Positions 45,845 through 58,720 of a stretch of DNA of 64,000 nucleotides are shown here, one piece after another (the first letter of the stretch is position 1; the number at the start of each line of letters is the position of its first letter). Source of the DNA: Lethocerus indicus. Its lineage: Eukaryota; Arthropoda; Insecta; Hemiptera; Belostomatidae. The notes under the pieces were generated by a model. The model saw only the letters and a program-made list of their open reading frames with translations. It was not told the DNA's origin and made no database searches. The position numbers were made by a program, and so were the translations under genes. The stretch covers positions 3,100,001-3,164,000 of the forward strand of contig JACDQD010000105.1 of the NCBI GenBank assembly GCA_019843655.1, given 5' to 3'.

Positions 45845-47679
45845 TAGGGTTGACTGACTCGTTCTTATGACTTTTTCTTTCGATATCTTAAATCGAGAGA
45901 AATTTCTTTGACGATAACGTCTCTACATTTTATTAGACCGTAGTAACGGGGTTTCACGGTCTGCTTGCCTGGACCGGTTTCGGCCGAATTCGGACGGAAA
46001 CCCGTCTAGCACTATTAAATGTGCGATATACATCTCATCGGAAGGAAACGTGGAATTTTAACAGTTTTTTCAATGTAAAATAAAATTTCTCACGTTCAAA
46101 ATGCCTTTCATAAAAAAATTGTATTCTGTTCGTTTAGTTGGGCATTTCTGCTCTAATGATTTGTCCGATACTGTATGTCAGGTGAAGGTAACTCCCCTAC
46201 CTAGAAAGGTAGTAAAAATGAATAGTTTTTTTCGTGTTTCCCCGATTATTTGCCGACTCCCAATTGCCCGGATGCCATTTTACGCGGGTGGTGGCGGGGG
46301 GGGAGGTTCGCCCGGGGCCGAATTCGAGCCGGTGGACGAGTGCTCGGTAAATACTGTGCGGAAAGTTGTCGTCGCAAGTGTGGCGGGTAATCGGATCGCG
46401 AGTATCGGATAAGGTCCCTCACACTCACACCCCCCCCGCCCTACACCACTGTGGAGTGCTATTAGCCGACTGTTAGCCAGTGTTTGGATTGAGCTGCGCG
46501 TGTGCGCGTGTGCCGTTTTCGGGCATTATACAAAGTGGCCCGTTGAGGTGCGGCAGAGTGACCGGCCCTGTTGCGGTCCCAACGGCCACCCCTAGTAATT
46601 CTGGTGGCTGAAGGGAGGCACAGTATCCATCCCCTCCCCCGAAGACTTATACGCGAGTATACCGAGGTCGAGTCGAACAGTATGTATTTAAACCGAAGTA
46701 ACGTTTCCGGGATAAACTAGGACCAGAAAAGTTGTGATAAAGACAGTTTATCATATCTAGAGTGTCCATATTTCCCGATTCATACCGCTTGTATAATGAC
46801 ATAATCCATGTCGTATCTCGTCAACGCCGAGAATAATAACGGGGGAAATTGTCTAAATATAACGGATATAATATAAATGTAACGGATAAAGTTTCTGAAA
46901 ATATCTGTATCTTTTGTTTAACGAATCCTTGTCTCTGCACCGTTCGAACGGTCCCGGGATAAATGAAAAATAAGCAACAAAATCAAAACTGAATCCTAAA
47001 TTCCCCCCCCCACCACTCATCCCCGTTCATTGTGTTGTGGAAAGGGGAACCCGATAAAAGTGTTCGTGTGTCCCAATATCGTGGGGGGCTTATTTTCAGA
47101 GAGGATTATGCCCCCAATCTTAATGTAATATCTGCCCGCCTCTGTAGGCAACGATAAACGTTGCCGACTATCCCGAATGTACGAGTCTGTTTTTTTTACC
47201 CGGTTTCCTCACTTTTTGGAATGCGGTGATACGAATGATACCTATTTGTTGATTCGTTCCATTCCAACTAGCGCGTGGTTTTTCTAGTCTTAATATTCTA
47301 GGTTAAATGTTCCAGGCTTAATGTTCCAGACATTAATCCTGATTTCTGAACGTCTCATGGCCAGACATTTAAACGATATAGATTTTCAGGGCTGACAATA
47401 TCAGTTCTTCTGGGGGACAGTACGTCGGAGGTGTCCACCCCTTGGACGTGTGACGGATGCTCTTAAGTGTCATATATCGGTTCCTAATTGTTCCGTACGC
47501 GGCTCTGGTGGGGTGGGGAGTATTTTCCGTTTTTAATTTAATAGGTCGGGAGGGCAAAATATTGTGTCTGTGTGTGGGGGTCGGTAGCCCGTGATTTAGA
47601 TGGGGTTTAGTGCAGGGAGCGTACCATGGGATTATGTCGAGGGTCTTACTCGCACAATTCAACCCCCAGGGATAATCCC
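45845..47679. other. No gene seen
   Basis: A short GGACCGGTTTCGGCC match to the FB1 core lies at 45971-45985. A tandem motif TTAATGTTCCAG sits within 47289-47330. Otherwise unique, with C/G runs near 46296 and 46429. Confidence 0.5.
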
Positions 47680-47701
47680 GCACACACACACACACACACA
47701 A
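47680..47701. repeat. (CA)n microsatellite
   Basis: Eleven CA units. Confidence 0.95.
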
Positions 47702-50385
47702 GGGAGGTGCCCCATAGCCCCCCGACCCCATGGAACATGTCTTCATGACCCCCCGCGCTCCTCTACACACTATATCAAGTTTTTTTCGAGCATATCCCGA
47801 ATTTAGGCACCGGCCTTTGCGCTACAAGTGAAATCTGTTTATGAACTATATTTAGAGTCTAAATTCTTGCAAAAAAACTTTTCATATTGCAGAAACGACG
47901 ATACTGCAGCGGCATCCTAACGGGGGGCTTCTGGAATCCCATTCGGTTTTGTTGTTTGAGTCAAATTTTCCTAATAATATCAGCTAACAAATGAATTTGC
48001 ACTTTTTCTCTGACAGATACGTTAATAAAGAATTAACCTGTCGGTGCAAATATTTGCTGAATTGTCATCGATATGAGGTCCAACGGACGGAGTCTCTGTA
48101 CGTATGTATGTATGGCCGTATTAATAAGCAGATTATTATTGTTATTCGGGCCCTCCCCAACGTTTGCGCTAATGAAGGCTGAAGCCGACAACCTCGTTAG
48201 TATGGCACCGCGATTCCGGCATTATTTATTCGGTATTGAATTTAAGCGTCCGAATAATGACGGTTGATTATTGTCCGTCGGTCATTTTGCCCTTCGAATC
48301 GAAACATATCAAGGGTTCGAATAATATAGGGTGTTTTAAACAAAAGATATTTTTTGTAACAATTTATATATTTTATATTATATAACAACTTGTATGATTC
48401 ACTTCCATCCAGTTGGCTGTGATCATTCCTGCTTTAATTTCGGCTTCGGTTTGATTGGCGTCCATTTTGTCGCCCCCACACAAGTTCGGGATTCGTTTCG
48501 CGTCCTCTTCGGCTCACAACTTTTATTTACAATGGGGGGGGGGGTGGTCCGTGGGGATGTTGGGGGTGGGAAGACGCCCGCTCCCGCCGGCGTCTTCCAT
48601 TATTTGCCCAACCTAATTGGCCCCCCTCCTCCTTTAATCTTGTTTCTTGTTCCTCCCGGAGAGATAGAGAGATAGAGTAGGAGGAGGAGGAGGGAGGAGA
48701 GATAGAGGGAGAGGGAGAGGGAGCGAGTAAATTCTGTCGTTTCTTAACACTTCTGTGGCTGGTGTGCGGGCCCCGGGACAAATTCAATTCGTTGGCGGGG
48801 GGCGGGGGCGTCGGCTTTTATTCGGTTGACTCTGGAATCTTATTTTTTTTCTCTCGCTGTGTGTCCGAGCCCTAATTAAATCTAGGTTTAATGCCTTCCA
48901 GCGCACCCACCGGTAGTTTTCCCGAGCTTTATAAGATTATCCAACAGCCAATTTTATCGCGATCCCATACCGGAGTTCCAGAACTACGTTTCCGGATCAA
49001 GTGTGCAGAATCCAACAACTTCCTATAAATACTGAAATCTTGAACATATTTTTATGCATGTATAAAGGATATTCACACACATAATCCTTTTCATCTGAAA
49101 TATTTAAATGTCGAAACAATTATTCTGAAATTATAACGAAGGAGAAAATATATTATAAAATGGGCCAAAAACGTGATTGGTAAATGTTATGTGTTCGCCT
49201 ATAAATCGATTTAACACTTTCATAACCTAATGGTTTTTTACTCTAAGATGAGGAGGCGTAAGTTGAATACCTTATCAATTGTTTCATACGTATTGATCCA
49301 TAACTAGAAAAAAATTAACGGACGAAAATATGGCGGTATTACAGGAATTACAAAAACAACAATCAGGATATTTTTTAAGTTTCTTGTGTTTTGTTTCTGC
49401 CAAAATATGCAGTTGTTAGCTTTATAATTTCAGTAAAACCAATTTACGATTGAATTTCCTAACGGCAGAATTTATTTCTTTGTTTCAGGTATGTGGAAAT
49501 ATATCAAATATTCGACTGCAGTGTTTAATCAGGGGCGGTAAGGTAGAATTTAATTAATTTACTAAACAAGGATACTTAGAATCGAAAATTATCTCTCGGC
49601 GCCCCCTCCATAAATCAAATCCCTTCCATATAAATCGATTACTAAAGGATTTTCATTTTTTCATCCGTCAATAATCATCAATGTTTCCCTTTGGGAAGGA
49701 CTCCTTCTCGGGGACACAGTACTGTAATGTAGATGCGTTAGGACGTGCTCTTTACTGTTTTCATACTTTTATATTTAATTTTTGTGCACGTAGGGTGGTT
49801 TAGAATTGGTTGGGGCCTTGTGGGCCAACGTTAGGGATTGGGGACTGGGAAATAGAGGGGGATCCGTTACGAATTCTAACTGATGGAATATTCCATCCAC
49901 CGCCCGGATTGGTAGCCCGGTCTTCCGGTTAGGGGCCGAGACCGTCCTTCAATTATAACCTGTAACCTGATTATAAGAGGGGAGTAAATCCCCGGTTCAC
50001 TCGACGGAATATATAATTACAAGTAATCTCAAACGTTATAGGCTGCGCTAACTAACTGCTTGTATCCTCGAGAGAGCGTTACCCTCATGGCGATGGTCGG
50101 TTGTTGTCCCTCGAGTTCATTAAAAGGGGAGGAGAAAGATTCGTTCGCTGCGGGGTAAGTGCCAAGTTTACCAATTAGGGGGGCGGTAAAGTGAGGGTGA
50201 GAGGGAGGGAGGGAGGGATATTTCTTTTATCGAACCCGAAGTTGCCGTCCGAGGGCGGCCTCGGACTGGCGGAGGCCGCCACCGTTGGGCCCATTAAGAT
50301 GTCTCGGATTAGCGCCTTCGGTAGGAGGAAGGGCCCCGAAAAAGTTTTCGACGCCCGAGCTTCAGAAAAGAAGCCAGGGGGGCCG
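47702..50385. other. No gene seen
   Basis: A G10 run lies near 48535-48544, and a purine-rich GATA/GGA stretch runs from 48657 to 48724. 48340-48390 and 49020-49450 are AT-rich. No frame is recognisable. Confidence 0.5.
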
Positions 50386-50402
50386 CCCCCCCCCCCCCCC
50401 CC
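50386..50402. repeat. Poly-C run (C17)
   Basis: Seventeen uninterrupted C, the longest C run in the window. Confidence 0.95.
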
Positions 50403-51078
50403 GGCCAACTCTCTGTTTTACTAGTGAAGCCGGCCCCGAGGTAATTGAATTTTTAAAAGTGCCCTCCGCCATAAACAAAGGGCGTTTTAACCCTTCACCC
50501 GTTCCCAATTCCCCCCTGTCGTTCCTGAGGTTGGGAAAGTACCGTCGGGTGAACACACACTGCCGGGCCTATTCCAGATACAAGTATACAGACCGCCAGA
50601 ATTAAAAAGTTTCTCAATCGGATTCGGAAGACTAATTTTAATTGTAATATAGAAATTAATACGGGCAATTTCTCAACATTGTTTACATATTTTTCGTAAC
50701 AAGATTCAATTGGTTTCCTAAGTTCCGCGACCAGAACTTTGATTATCGCTTAATGCTGTAGGAAGAACTTGGGTGGACTCCCTGCTACTCCGGCATTTTT
50801 CCTGTCTTTGGATTTTTGTTTATCCGTCGAATTCTGTTTGTCCCTTGCCTAGACCGCTCATTAATTCCGAGTTCAAAGCGTCTCGGGAAGGCACATTTGA
50901 AGAATGAAGGTTTTCATTACGGTCGCCCATTATGTGCTGCCCTGCACTGTTGATGCCTTAATGAGTGGTGGGGGTTCAGTGTTATATTAGTGTGCAATTG
51001 TGCAATGCCGCCCGGGACACTTGGAGTTGGCGGAACAAAGAGAAGGTGGGATAGAGAATATTTGGCGGATATAGCGGT

Positions 51079-51079
<1 letters not shown>
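50403..51079. other. No gene seen
   Basis: Unique sequence. A loose FB1-like stretch (TTTGTCCCTTGCCTAGACCG) at 50838-50857 is too weak to call. Confidence 0.45.

Positions 51080-51140
<61 letters not shown>
51080..51140. repeat. (GA)n microsatellite
   Basis: Sixty-one bases of pure GA. Confidence 0.97.
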
Positions 51141-51141
<1 letters not shown>

Positions 51142-53272
51142 GGAGATTAAGATAGGGAGAAGAGGTTATCAATCACAGGGGGTGTGTCTGGGAACCCGAC
51201 TGTACCACCCTCGCATTAATATCGGACAGAGTAGCGTGTGGACTAACCAGAGGATCATACTCACGTTGCCACCATTCCTCCATCTGTACACAGCTTGTAA
51301 TACCCCCCGTTGACCCAATTACTCCTCATCATCAACAAGATCCTAACTAATTCGCTAAGTAAAAATTACAGTAAAAAAATCAGAACTCAAGGAAGTGGTT
51401 TTAGTAAAAACACAGTGGATTTTTTTTATCCGTATTTGTTTACTGCGCAAATGTGCTTGACGCCGCTATTTTACATTTAGAGTCGACAAAAACAGGTCTT
51501 GAATCATTGAAGGGACCAACATTCGCTTATTGGTTTTGATTACACGTACATTCAATATGCTAACATTTTACCATGTCTGTCTCAAACGAAAAATAGTGAC
51601 AATTTTTAAAAATTCTTACAAGATAATTAGAGATAAAAGATTTAAGATAGCGATAAAGAAAACACACAAGACGGTGTCGTGATCGGCCGTGAATATTTGA
51701 ATTTCAATTACCCGAAGTTCTTATCATCGTAACTAAGTTTTGAATCTCCCCACTGGCTTAAAACCCGTGTTTACATAAACACTACTGATTTAAAAAGAAA
51801 TTCATAACTCTACTTTTAAGAGCTTCAGTTTAAACAGTACAAGCTTTCTGAAAGCATTGTATGGCTCGCGGTTATTTCCTGTACTGTACCGAATCAATGT
51901 GTGACACTTTCGAAAACGTATGATTCAACTTCAACTGATTGAAAACTGCCTACAGTTCGTCCTATAGTCCTCTGAAATATTAATCGAGAGGTTTATGTAT
52001 TAATAATATGTATTAACAGTTGTTAGAATTGGAAGCCTCTAGAACTAAATTTGTTTGGACCCGTTTCGTTCAATATTTACGAGCTGAATTTCTTCTATGT
52101 AATAGTGATAATAGTGAATACACGAGATACACATTGTGAAGGAGAACCGTTGTCGACCTACCCGACGTGCCTAAAACCTATGTCGGCCCTTCTAAAATTT
52201 GACACGACACCGAAAGTAGTCGTCGCCCGAAGTAGACGGGGTTATATTTATAAAATCATGGGTCGTATTTCTGGCGCGAATTCCCCGAGACGTCGTAAAA
52301 CGAGAAAGGGAACAAGAAGTGGGTTTAATCGCGGTGCAAAAGACGGCTTCATCAGGCGTTGGGACGACCACGGTTTATTATACCGTGGCGATAAGCCGAA
52401 AACTGTTGCTCTTTAACGCCAATCGTAAATGCGGCGGAACGCCTCGCGGTAACTCACAGCGTTCAACACTGGGCACTATTCAATATAATATTTCTTATAT
52501 GGGGTCTAATAGGGAAAGGTCGCGTTTGTCCGGTGGGTACTGGATTCTCCGATAAAAGCACACTGTCATCAGATTGTAGTTTTGACTTAAAAATATAGAG
52601 AAAAAAATCTTATTCGGCATCATAATATTATTAGGATTTGAGCAGTAGTTTTATAGTTCGCGGCCAACTTACGAAAGTTCATTCCACAACACTAATGTAA
52701 CTAAAATTGGGTCGTTCGTGCCACCGCATAACATTTTATGAACAGTGTGTTTTCTATAGTATCTGTTAACAGCTATTTCTGGATTTATTAATTAGTGAAT
52801 ATCGCTTATTTGAACCTGGCCCGTAAAATGCGTAATGCCAAGGTATGCGGCCTCGTATACCAACGTTACGAATATTTGGCCCGCGGATGGCCGGCGCCGC
52901 AACCAGGTGGCCGGAAATATCGTTATATATATATTTTCTCGTAATAATAACATTCTCATTAGAGAAATTTGCCAGTCCGCGTCCTCCTAATTGAAATACA
53001 ACAGCTGTCCTTCTTATTAGTTCAATTCCAACCGACGGCAACTATATTATTAATCCTGCAGACATCTCAGCCCCCAACCATGGCATATTAATTCGGTACA
53101 GGAAATAAAGAAGCAGAAGCAGCCGGTAACATAATTAATATATGGGACGAATGTTAAATTCGAATGTTTTACTGGAACGATTCAATTTCGTCAAGTTAAA
53201 CTGTCCAATAGTGTTATTTAATTGGCATTGGCATGAATGGACTTTAAGTTCGGCTCGAGTCTGCCGAAGGAA
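51141..53272. other. No gene seen
   Basis: AT-rich at 51340-52030. A 121-codon + strand frame (52051-52416) has a basic middle part but no recognisable domain. A 7-bp hairpin, CCACGGT/ACCGTGG, lies at 52368-52388 inside it. Confidence 0.5.
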
Positions 53273-53304
53273 CGCTACTGAAGATGGCGACAAACCGGTC
53301 TGGC
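53273..53304 (-). repeat. FB1 right arm fragment
   Basis: CGCTACTGAAGATGGCGACA then AACCGGTCTGGC matches the middle of the right arm at 45751-45789, with about eight bases (GCAGCCGA) deleted. Confidence 0.6.
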
Positions 53305-53515
53305 TGAGGAACAAATAAGGGGCCAACGATAATTCTTTATGTGGACAGTTCTCTTGAACAGTTTGACCCGTGGTGGTTCGGCTGAAGTTATAATGAACTC
53401 GTTGTTGTGGAGCATTTCGCCTATCCAACCCGAATATTCCAGTCATTCCAGAATAGCCAGTTTTATTGCGTGTGCGATTGCTGAATTGAAACGACGTTGA
53501 AACGTTTTCGCCCTG

Positions 53516-53537
53516 TCCCGCATTTAGAAATGCGGGA
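53516..53537. other. Near-perfect 22-bp palindrome
   Basis: TCCCGCATTT and AAATGCGGGA are perfect inverses separated by AG. With only two spacer bases this favours a cruciform or a dimer-binding site over an RNA stem-loop. Confidence 0.75.
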
Positions 53538-55766
53538 AAATTTCGGGATATTGAATTTTCCGATAGCCCGTTTCACTGGTGACGAAATGTTTACACGCGG
53601 CCGCAACACGATCGGTGAACGAGATCGGTTATCTCTACGTCCGTGTTCGTTTACCGGCCCAATATCCTATTAGTGTCCTGTGAAACGTGAATTCGATTTT
53701 ATTATCTCGGCCTCTAATCGAGCGACAACATAGTACCAGCGAGGTTCGAAAACAGATCGGCAGTAGAACAATGTGGACTTATCGAATCAGTTTTAGGGAC
53801 AAATTTTAGGACGTTTATAAAACAGTCTGGAGTGTAAAAGTTTTCACGATTTTCTCTTCTCCCCGTATAGCCGTTAAAATGTGGTAAATCCGAAATGAGA
53901 ACACTGTTCCTTATTGTAAGGGTCGATGGTTACTTCGCATTGAGTATTCTCTAAATCCGTAACAAGTTGATAGTTTGACCGCGTTAAATGAAGCCTCGTT
54001 CGTTTCACAACCTCGTTTAAATTTTCTATACCACCTCTCGCGCCGAAAGACGAAAACTAAATTATTGTCCCGGGGGGCCATTATATTATTGGACGGCGTT
54101 CAAATCGGGGCCCGTTTCATTTGACAGAATCAAAAGGTTTAAATCGAGGACTATCAATTCAAGAAAATAATATTTCTCCGGCCAATTTTATATATTGATA
54201 ATCTGCCTCGACACCAAAGTTACGCGAAGGTGTATAATCAACTTTTGCAAATTGCCCTCATCGTCGTCTTCAGACGACCCCCGGGTTGAAAGAGTGTCCC
54301 GGTTAATTTGTCTGCGCGGTTAGATGAAAAAATACACGACAAAAAATTGGGTAGTTTAATTATACAAATCCCGCCCCTCCCTCCACCACCCCCGAGGTCC
54401 GCGTGAAAGCCGGCCACTCGCCGTTCAGCCAGTTACACTTCTATAGCACGCTCGTTTTAAACTTTTTAACTTTCCGTGTGCGCAATTTTTTTTTCTTCTA
54501 CGGTCAAAATACCGCTAGAGTTATACACAAATTGAATTGCTTATTAAAAAAAATGATAAAAAGAGAAGGTATTTTTGTTTATCGCGGGTCCGCCTCGGAG
54601 GTATAACTGCTAATGAGGTTTTCCCCGGGCGCCCTTTCCTAGCGCGGCGACCTTTCACACCCTCTTGACCCTCCCTCTTCTTTCCTCCTCCCTCGCTCCC
54701 CGCCCCCCAGTGCACTAATGGCACCGTTTTCTTCCCCTTTTTTTATTTCTAAAAAACTTCCCGTTTAACCTCTGAAATAAATCCAACCCTCGAATGCGGC
54801 TCCGGTAACGGGGCGATCTGAAACGGGCGAGGGGAGAGAGAGATCCTTGAATTTAAGTTTGAGCTGAGAAATCGCTAAAAGGACTCGGTCCCAAAGTACC
54901 TTTCCTTTAGGTCTATAAAGACCAGTAATGAGAACAGTGATAATAAGAATAGTGACAATGAGTAAATAACTCTTGAAGGACTGTTCTTGTATTGATGACG
55001 ATACCTCAAACAGTGGTTATGATTGATTACCTCAGAGTATTTTCTGATTGATTCATTCATAAATATTCAGGATGATATAATGACTCATTTCTGCTACTCA
55101 TATCGACGGAATACAAGAAAGGGGTTGAATGCGGGTCCCCGACCTTTACGACCCCCGTGTGTGGCGGGCTTGCATACATGACGCGCCGTATTCCCACATG
55201 GAAATATTTTTATGCACTAACTGTCAGCGTATTCGCGTTTATTTCCGTCATGCAGTCGTTCTCATATCGTGTAGAACAAACTGTTGACAGGAATTATTCC
55301 AACAGTTAACTGGGTTTGTTTTTAAACAAACAAAATTATTCGTCTCAAGTTATATTTTCTCTGTCGTACGGTTACGTTCTTCCATATTTAATTTATGATG
55401 AAATAGAAAACACTAAATAGATAAAATAAGTTTTATTAATAAGAATTTACTTTATATCAGTACTGTCAGACAACTGATTATTCTATTTTTATTTCAAATA
55501 CTTTACCAGATTGCGAGCGGAGGAATTCCGCATTTAAAAATTCAAGTAGCCGGGATAAAAAGTAATTAAATTTAATTACACTTCTACCCTGTTTATTCGG
55601 AGGGGACATGATAAATTTGGCGGCCCACTAAAATTAGAAGGATGGAGCAGAGGCACCCCCTCGGGCCAACCCCATCCCCTACCCTTATCCCCCCGGTGTC
55701 TGAATAATTCAGGCGAATTACCGGGACACGGGAGGAGCGTGGGGGTTGCGTTGAATCGATACAGGG

Positions 55767-55770
<4 letters not shown>
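53538..55770. other. No gene seen
   Basis: Unique sequence. Short frames on both strands carry nothing recognisable. Confidence 0.5.

Positions 55771-55841
<71 letters not shown>
55771..55841. repeat. (GA)n microsatellite
   Basis: Seventy-one bases of pure GA. The Ser-Leu frames on the other strand come from this array. Confidence 0.97.
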
Positions 55842-55846
<5 letters not shown>

Positions 55847-56480
55847 CACTCTCCAAGAGGGTGAGAACGAGAGGGATAAATGGGCTTTATGAGTAATAGC
55901 ACCCTCTACGGGCGACACGGCGTTCAGCGCCAGTCTACCGCCCACCGCCCAGTGTCTCCTTCTTTAATTCAACCCCTTCTTGGAACCGACCGTCACACTA
56001 CACCGTCTCTTCTGTGGGAGGGCGATTCCTGGTAACTCAATAATGAGCGCTTGTAATAATGAGACAGAACCCGAGAGGGGCCCCAGGGGGAACTGGATGG
56101 AGCTCGTTCGGGTTGTTTTCAAGTATTAGGCGATCCCAACGAAATTTAGTCGGTGATAATATCGAAAATAATACGATATATTGGAGATATACGAATGGCG
56201 AACAATCCGTAGGGACTTAGCTAGCTCGATTGGAAGAATCGGTAGTTTATTTATTTTGACAATCCTTTTCACGAACCCTCTCGCATCTGGTAGGTCGTCT
56301 ACTTTAATATGCGCACTGTTAATTGGGACAAATTTGTTTTGGACGCGGAACTGAAAATTTGCAGTTCAAACAAACCTGGTTTTGAGGGGGGGGGCGAGAG
56401 TTCGAAGTCCGGTGGCGGTCCGTATTTTGCGTCCTGTCGCGAATTTTAATACGACGGCGGGCCCAGTTCTAATAACCATA
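55842..56480. other. No gene seen
   Basis: Unique sequence with a G run near 56387. Confidence 0.5.
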
Positions 56481-56517
56481 ATCCGGGAACGGTCCCGGAT
56501 CCTGGAATAATCCAGGA
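56481..56517. other. Two abutting perfect hairpins
   Basis: First ATCCGGGA-ACGG-TCCCGGAT (56481-56500), an 8-bp stem with a four-base loop. Directly after it, (T)CCTGGA-ATAA-TCCAGG(A) (56500-56517), a 7-bp stem with a four-base loop. They share one T at the boundary. Confidence 0.75.
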
Positions 56518-56885
56518 CTTGGAATGAGAATTCGTTCTGTACGCTTCGTCGCCCGGTAAAGTGCTTCCGAAACGAGTGCGGCGCGTCTGCAGCTCTTGGA
56601 CGCTGACGGGGGTAGTAAAATATTTTAATGGAATTATTATACAAAATTCGAACGTAGGCATTAATACTCGCGACAAAATGAAGGGCACATTTTCGATGCA
56701 AGTAATTTAGAGTTGTAAAAGTTAAAACAATAAGATAAGATCTGACTTGAGAGAACTGACTTTTTGGAAGATATTTTATGGTATTTATTATGATATTTAA
56801 GAAAAACCTAGTAAACTTTACTGTTTATTTGCAATGTCGTCAAAGCCTTGAATGATCTGCAGAGATTAATAGTAGGTTTAACATG
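56518..56885. other. No gene seen
   Basis: AT-rich unique sequence. The minus-strand frames across 56366-56701 have no recognisable domain. Confidence 0.5.
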
Positions 56886-56966
56886 ACTGTTTTGTGGTCT
56901 GCGAGGGGTTGGAAAACCCGTAGATTTCGTGTTTTTCTGTGAAACACAATGAATCTACGGTATTAA
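56886..56966. mobile_element. FB1 minimal hairpin
   Basis: The outer left arm (56886-56940) reads CTGTTTTGTGGTCTGCGAGG, GGTTGG and CCCGTAGATTTCGTG. It is followed at once by the inverse GAAACACAATGAATCTACGG then TATT (56941-56964). All the inner arm and centre are lost. It ends at the same ACGGTATT point as the compact copy at 45844. Confidence 0.75.
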
Positions 56967-57038
56967 CAGTAGGGTTTACTTTACTAAGTGTTGTATAATA
57001 CATATATACTGACCACAACTTCCGCCCGAATCATTTTA

Positions 57039-57254
57039 TTGGGTTGGCAACTAAATAATTGCGGATTCTTCTCATCTTTGGCGGTGTGTGCACCCTTACG
57101 TCGCGTATTTTTTGGTACGCACGACGAATAGTTGGCATATAATAAACATTTCAGAATATTCTACAGGTTTGACGATGTAAAACATGCGTAAAAATACAAA
57201 TAACGCCGTCTCCATCCAGCGACGAAAACCGCAATGACTTAGTTGCCGAACCGA
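57039..57254. mobile_element. Mariner MITE, 216 bp
   Basis: Bounded by inverted ends TTGGGTTGGCAACTAAATAA and GCAATGACTTAGTTGCCGAA-CCGA, with TA on both sides (57037-57038 and 57255-57256), the target duplication made by Tc1/mariner elements. The ends are those of a mariner family. The inside holds no transposase. Its inverse matches the element at 59848-60003 through GATGGAGACGGCGTTATTTG and TATTTTTACGCATGT, so both are deletion derivatives of one source. It has about 60 more internal bases than the other copy. Confidence 0.9.
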
Positions 57255-58390
57255 TATATTACCCCCATCTTAATGGCAAAAGTCCCTATCAACATTCTAT
57301 CTATCAGCAAACGACATCAACGTTTTATTTATTGATTATTTCACCAGGATATTACTGAAATTTCACGATTTCAGTTCGTTGTACGGATTTCAAATTTTAT
57401 CAGCCGAAAACAATGAAAAAGGTTAACAAACCGATCTGTCGGTTGGTTGAAAACGGGCACGCCCACGTCATCGCGTCTGGTTTTCCGTCCGTTTTTCCTT
57501 TTAACGCGCGATTGGCCGAGCCCTTTTGACGATTTTCCGCCCTTTGTAGCGATTTAGCGATTTGAAATTGGCGGAGCGATAAATGAGCTGAAATAACGTA
57601 CAGGTCATTCCCTCAGTTCGTTACGTGCGAGCGTTCCAGTCCTCTCTGGGAAAATATTAATTACGTTAAAATTATGTAGCAGCTTTTGAAATCGCTCACT
57701 GTGTAATGAGACAATAATTAGATAAGTCATTTTCTCATTGTAACTTAATGTTCAGTACTGATAAAAGGCTTGAAATTTAGTGCTCTCTCGGTGAATACTT
57801 TATTGCACCGTAAAGTGAACTGTGCCTTCATTTTCTTTACGCATTCGTTATATCCAATCGAATTTCTATTAATATTCTTCCATCGTATTTCAGTTCGGGT
57901 AATTTTGGAATTTATAATATCCTTTTTCATATCATCATTATTATACAAAAAATAATAGAAATAATAATTATTACACATGTGACGGTTGTATCTAGCTGAA
58001 AATATATCTGATACAATAAAAACTATTTGTGCCAGTGATTATAATTTATCGTATATCGAAAAAGCATATATATGTAGCACAGAAGTTTCCCAGGTCACTC
58101 CAATATTTACTCGTACGTATGATATTTGTTTGTCGGCTGGCGATGAAGGATTTCGACGCAATTTGTTTTTGTCGCCTGTTATTTTATCATCACTCCTATT
58201 CCGTTATTTAGCCCGAAATAGAGGGAGGCGGGCGATAATCGTAGGAATTTCGTTTCTGGGCGAGAGAGAGAAATGTTACGAATGAAGTGGGCTGTGGCCG
58301 CGACTGAGGTGGCTGCCGGGGGAATTATTAGGGGTAGTTGATGGGGGTGGGATGGTGTGGCAGGGAAGATTAATTTGTCGGTCGCGATAT
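57255..58390. other. No gene seen
   Basis: AT-rich unique sequence. A 99-codon frame at 57986-58285 shows no domain. Confidence 0.5.
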
Positions 58391-58407
58391 CTGTGTGTGT
58401 GTGTGTG
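58391..58407. repeat. (TG)n microsatellite
   Basis: Short TG array followed by G. Confidence 0.9.
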
Positions 58408-58582
58408 GGGGTAGGGGCGCGTGTAAGTAGAAGTAGGACGATAGAAGACAACCGGGGGATTTTGATACGGGTCCGTGGTCTATGGTAAAGAGGGGTGGGT
58501 TCTACCAGTACTACGGGCTTACCAATAATTAATTAGCCCCTCCAACACACACACATGCGTGTACGTGCGTGCGATTGTAGGC

Positions 58583-58613
58583 GCGTGTGTGTGTGTGTGT
58601 GGAATGCAAATGG

Positions 58614-58647
<34 letters not shown>
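58583..58647. repeat. (GT)n and (GA)n microsatellites
   Basis: GT array at 58583-58601 and GA array at 58616-58647, 14 bases apart. Confidence 0.93.
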
Positions 58648-58656
<9 letters not shown>

Positions 58657-58706
58657 CTCTGGATGAGGTCGATTCATCCCCCTCCCTCCTGGCGCATTGA
58701 TTGGCG

Positions 58707-58720
58707 CCCCCCCCCCCCCC
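58707..58720. repeat. Poly-C run (C14)
   Basis: Fourteen uninterrupted C. Confidence 0.95.

Noticed and set aside
45971..45985. GGACCGGTTTCGGCC near the compact FB1 copy
   Set aside because: Too short to call a separate FB1 copy; the rest of the arm does not match.
42676..48190. AEADNL shared by frames at 42676 and 48173, with synonymous differences
   Set aside because: Six-residue matches between random frames are expected many times in 64 kb, and similarity fades outside it.
52051..52416. 121-codon + strand ORF with a basic segment
   Set aside because: No recognisable family or exon boundaries. Kept only as an observation.
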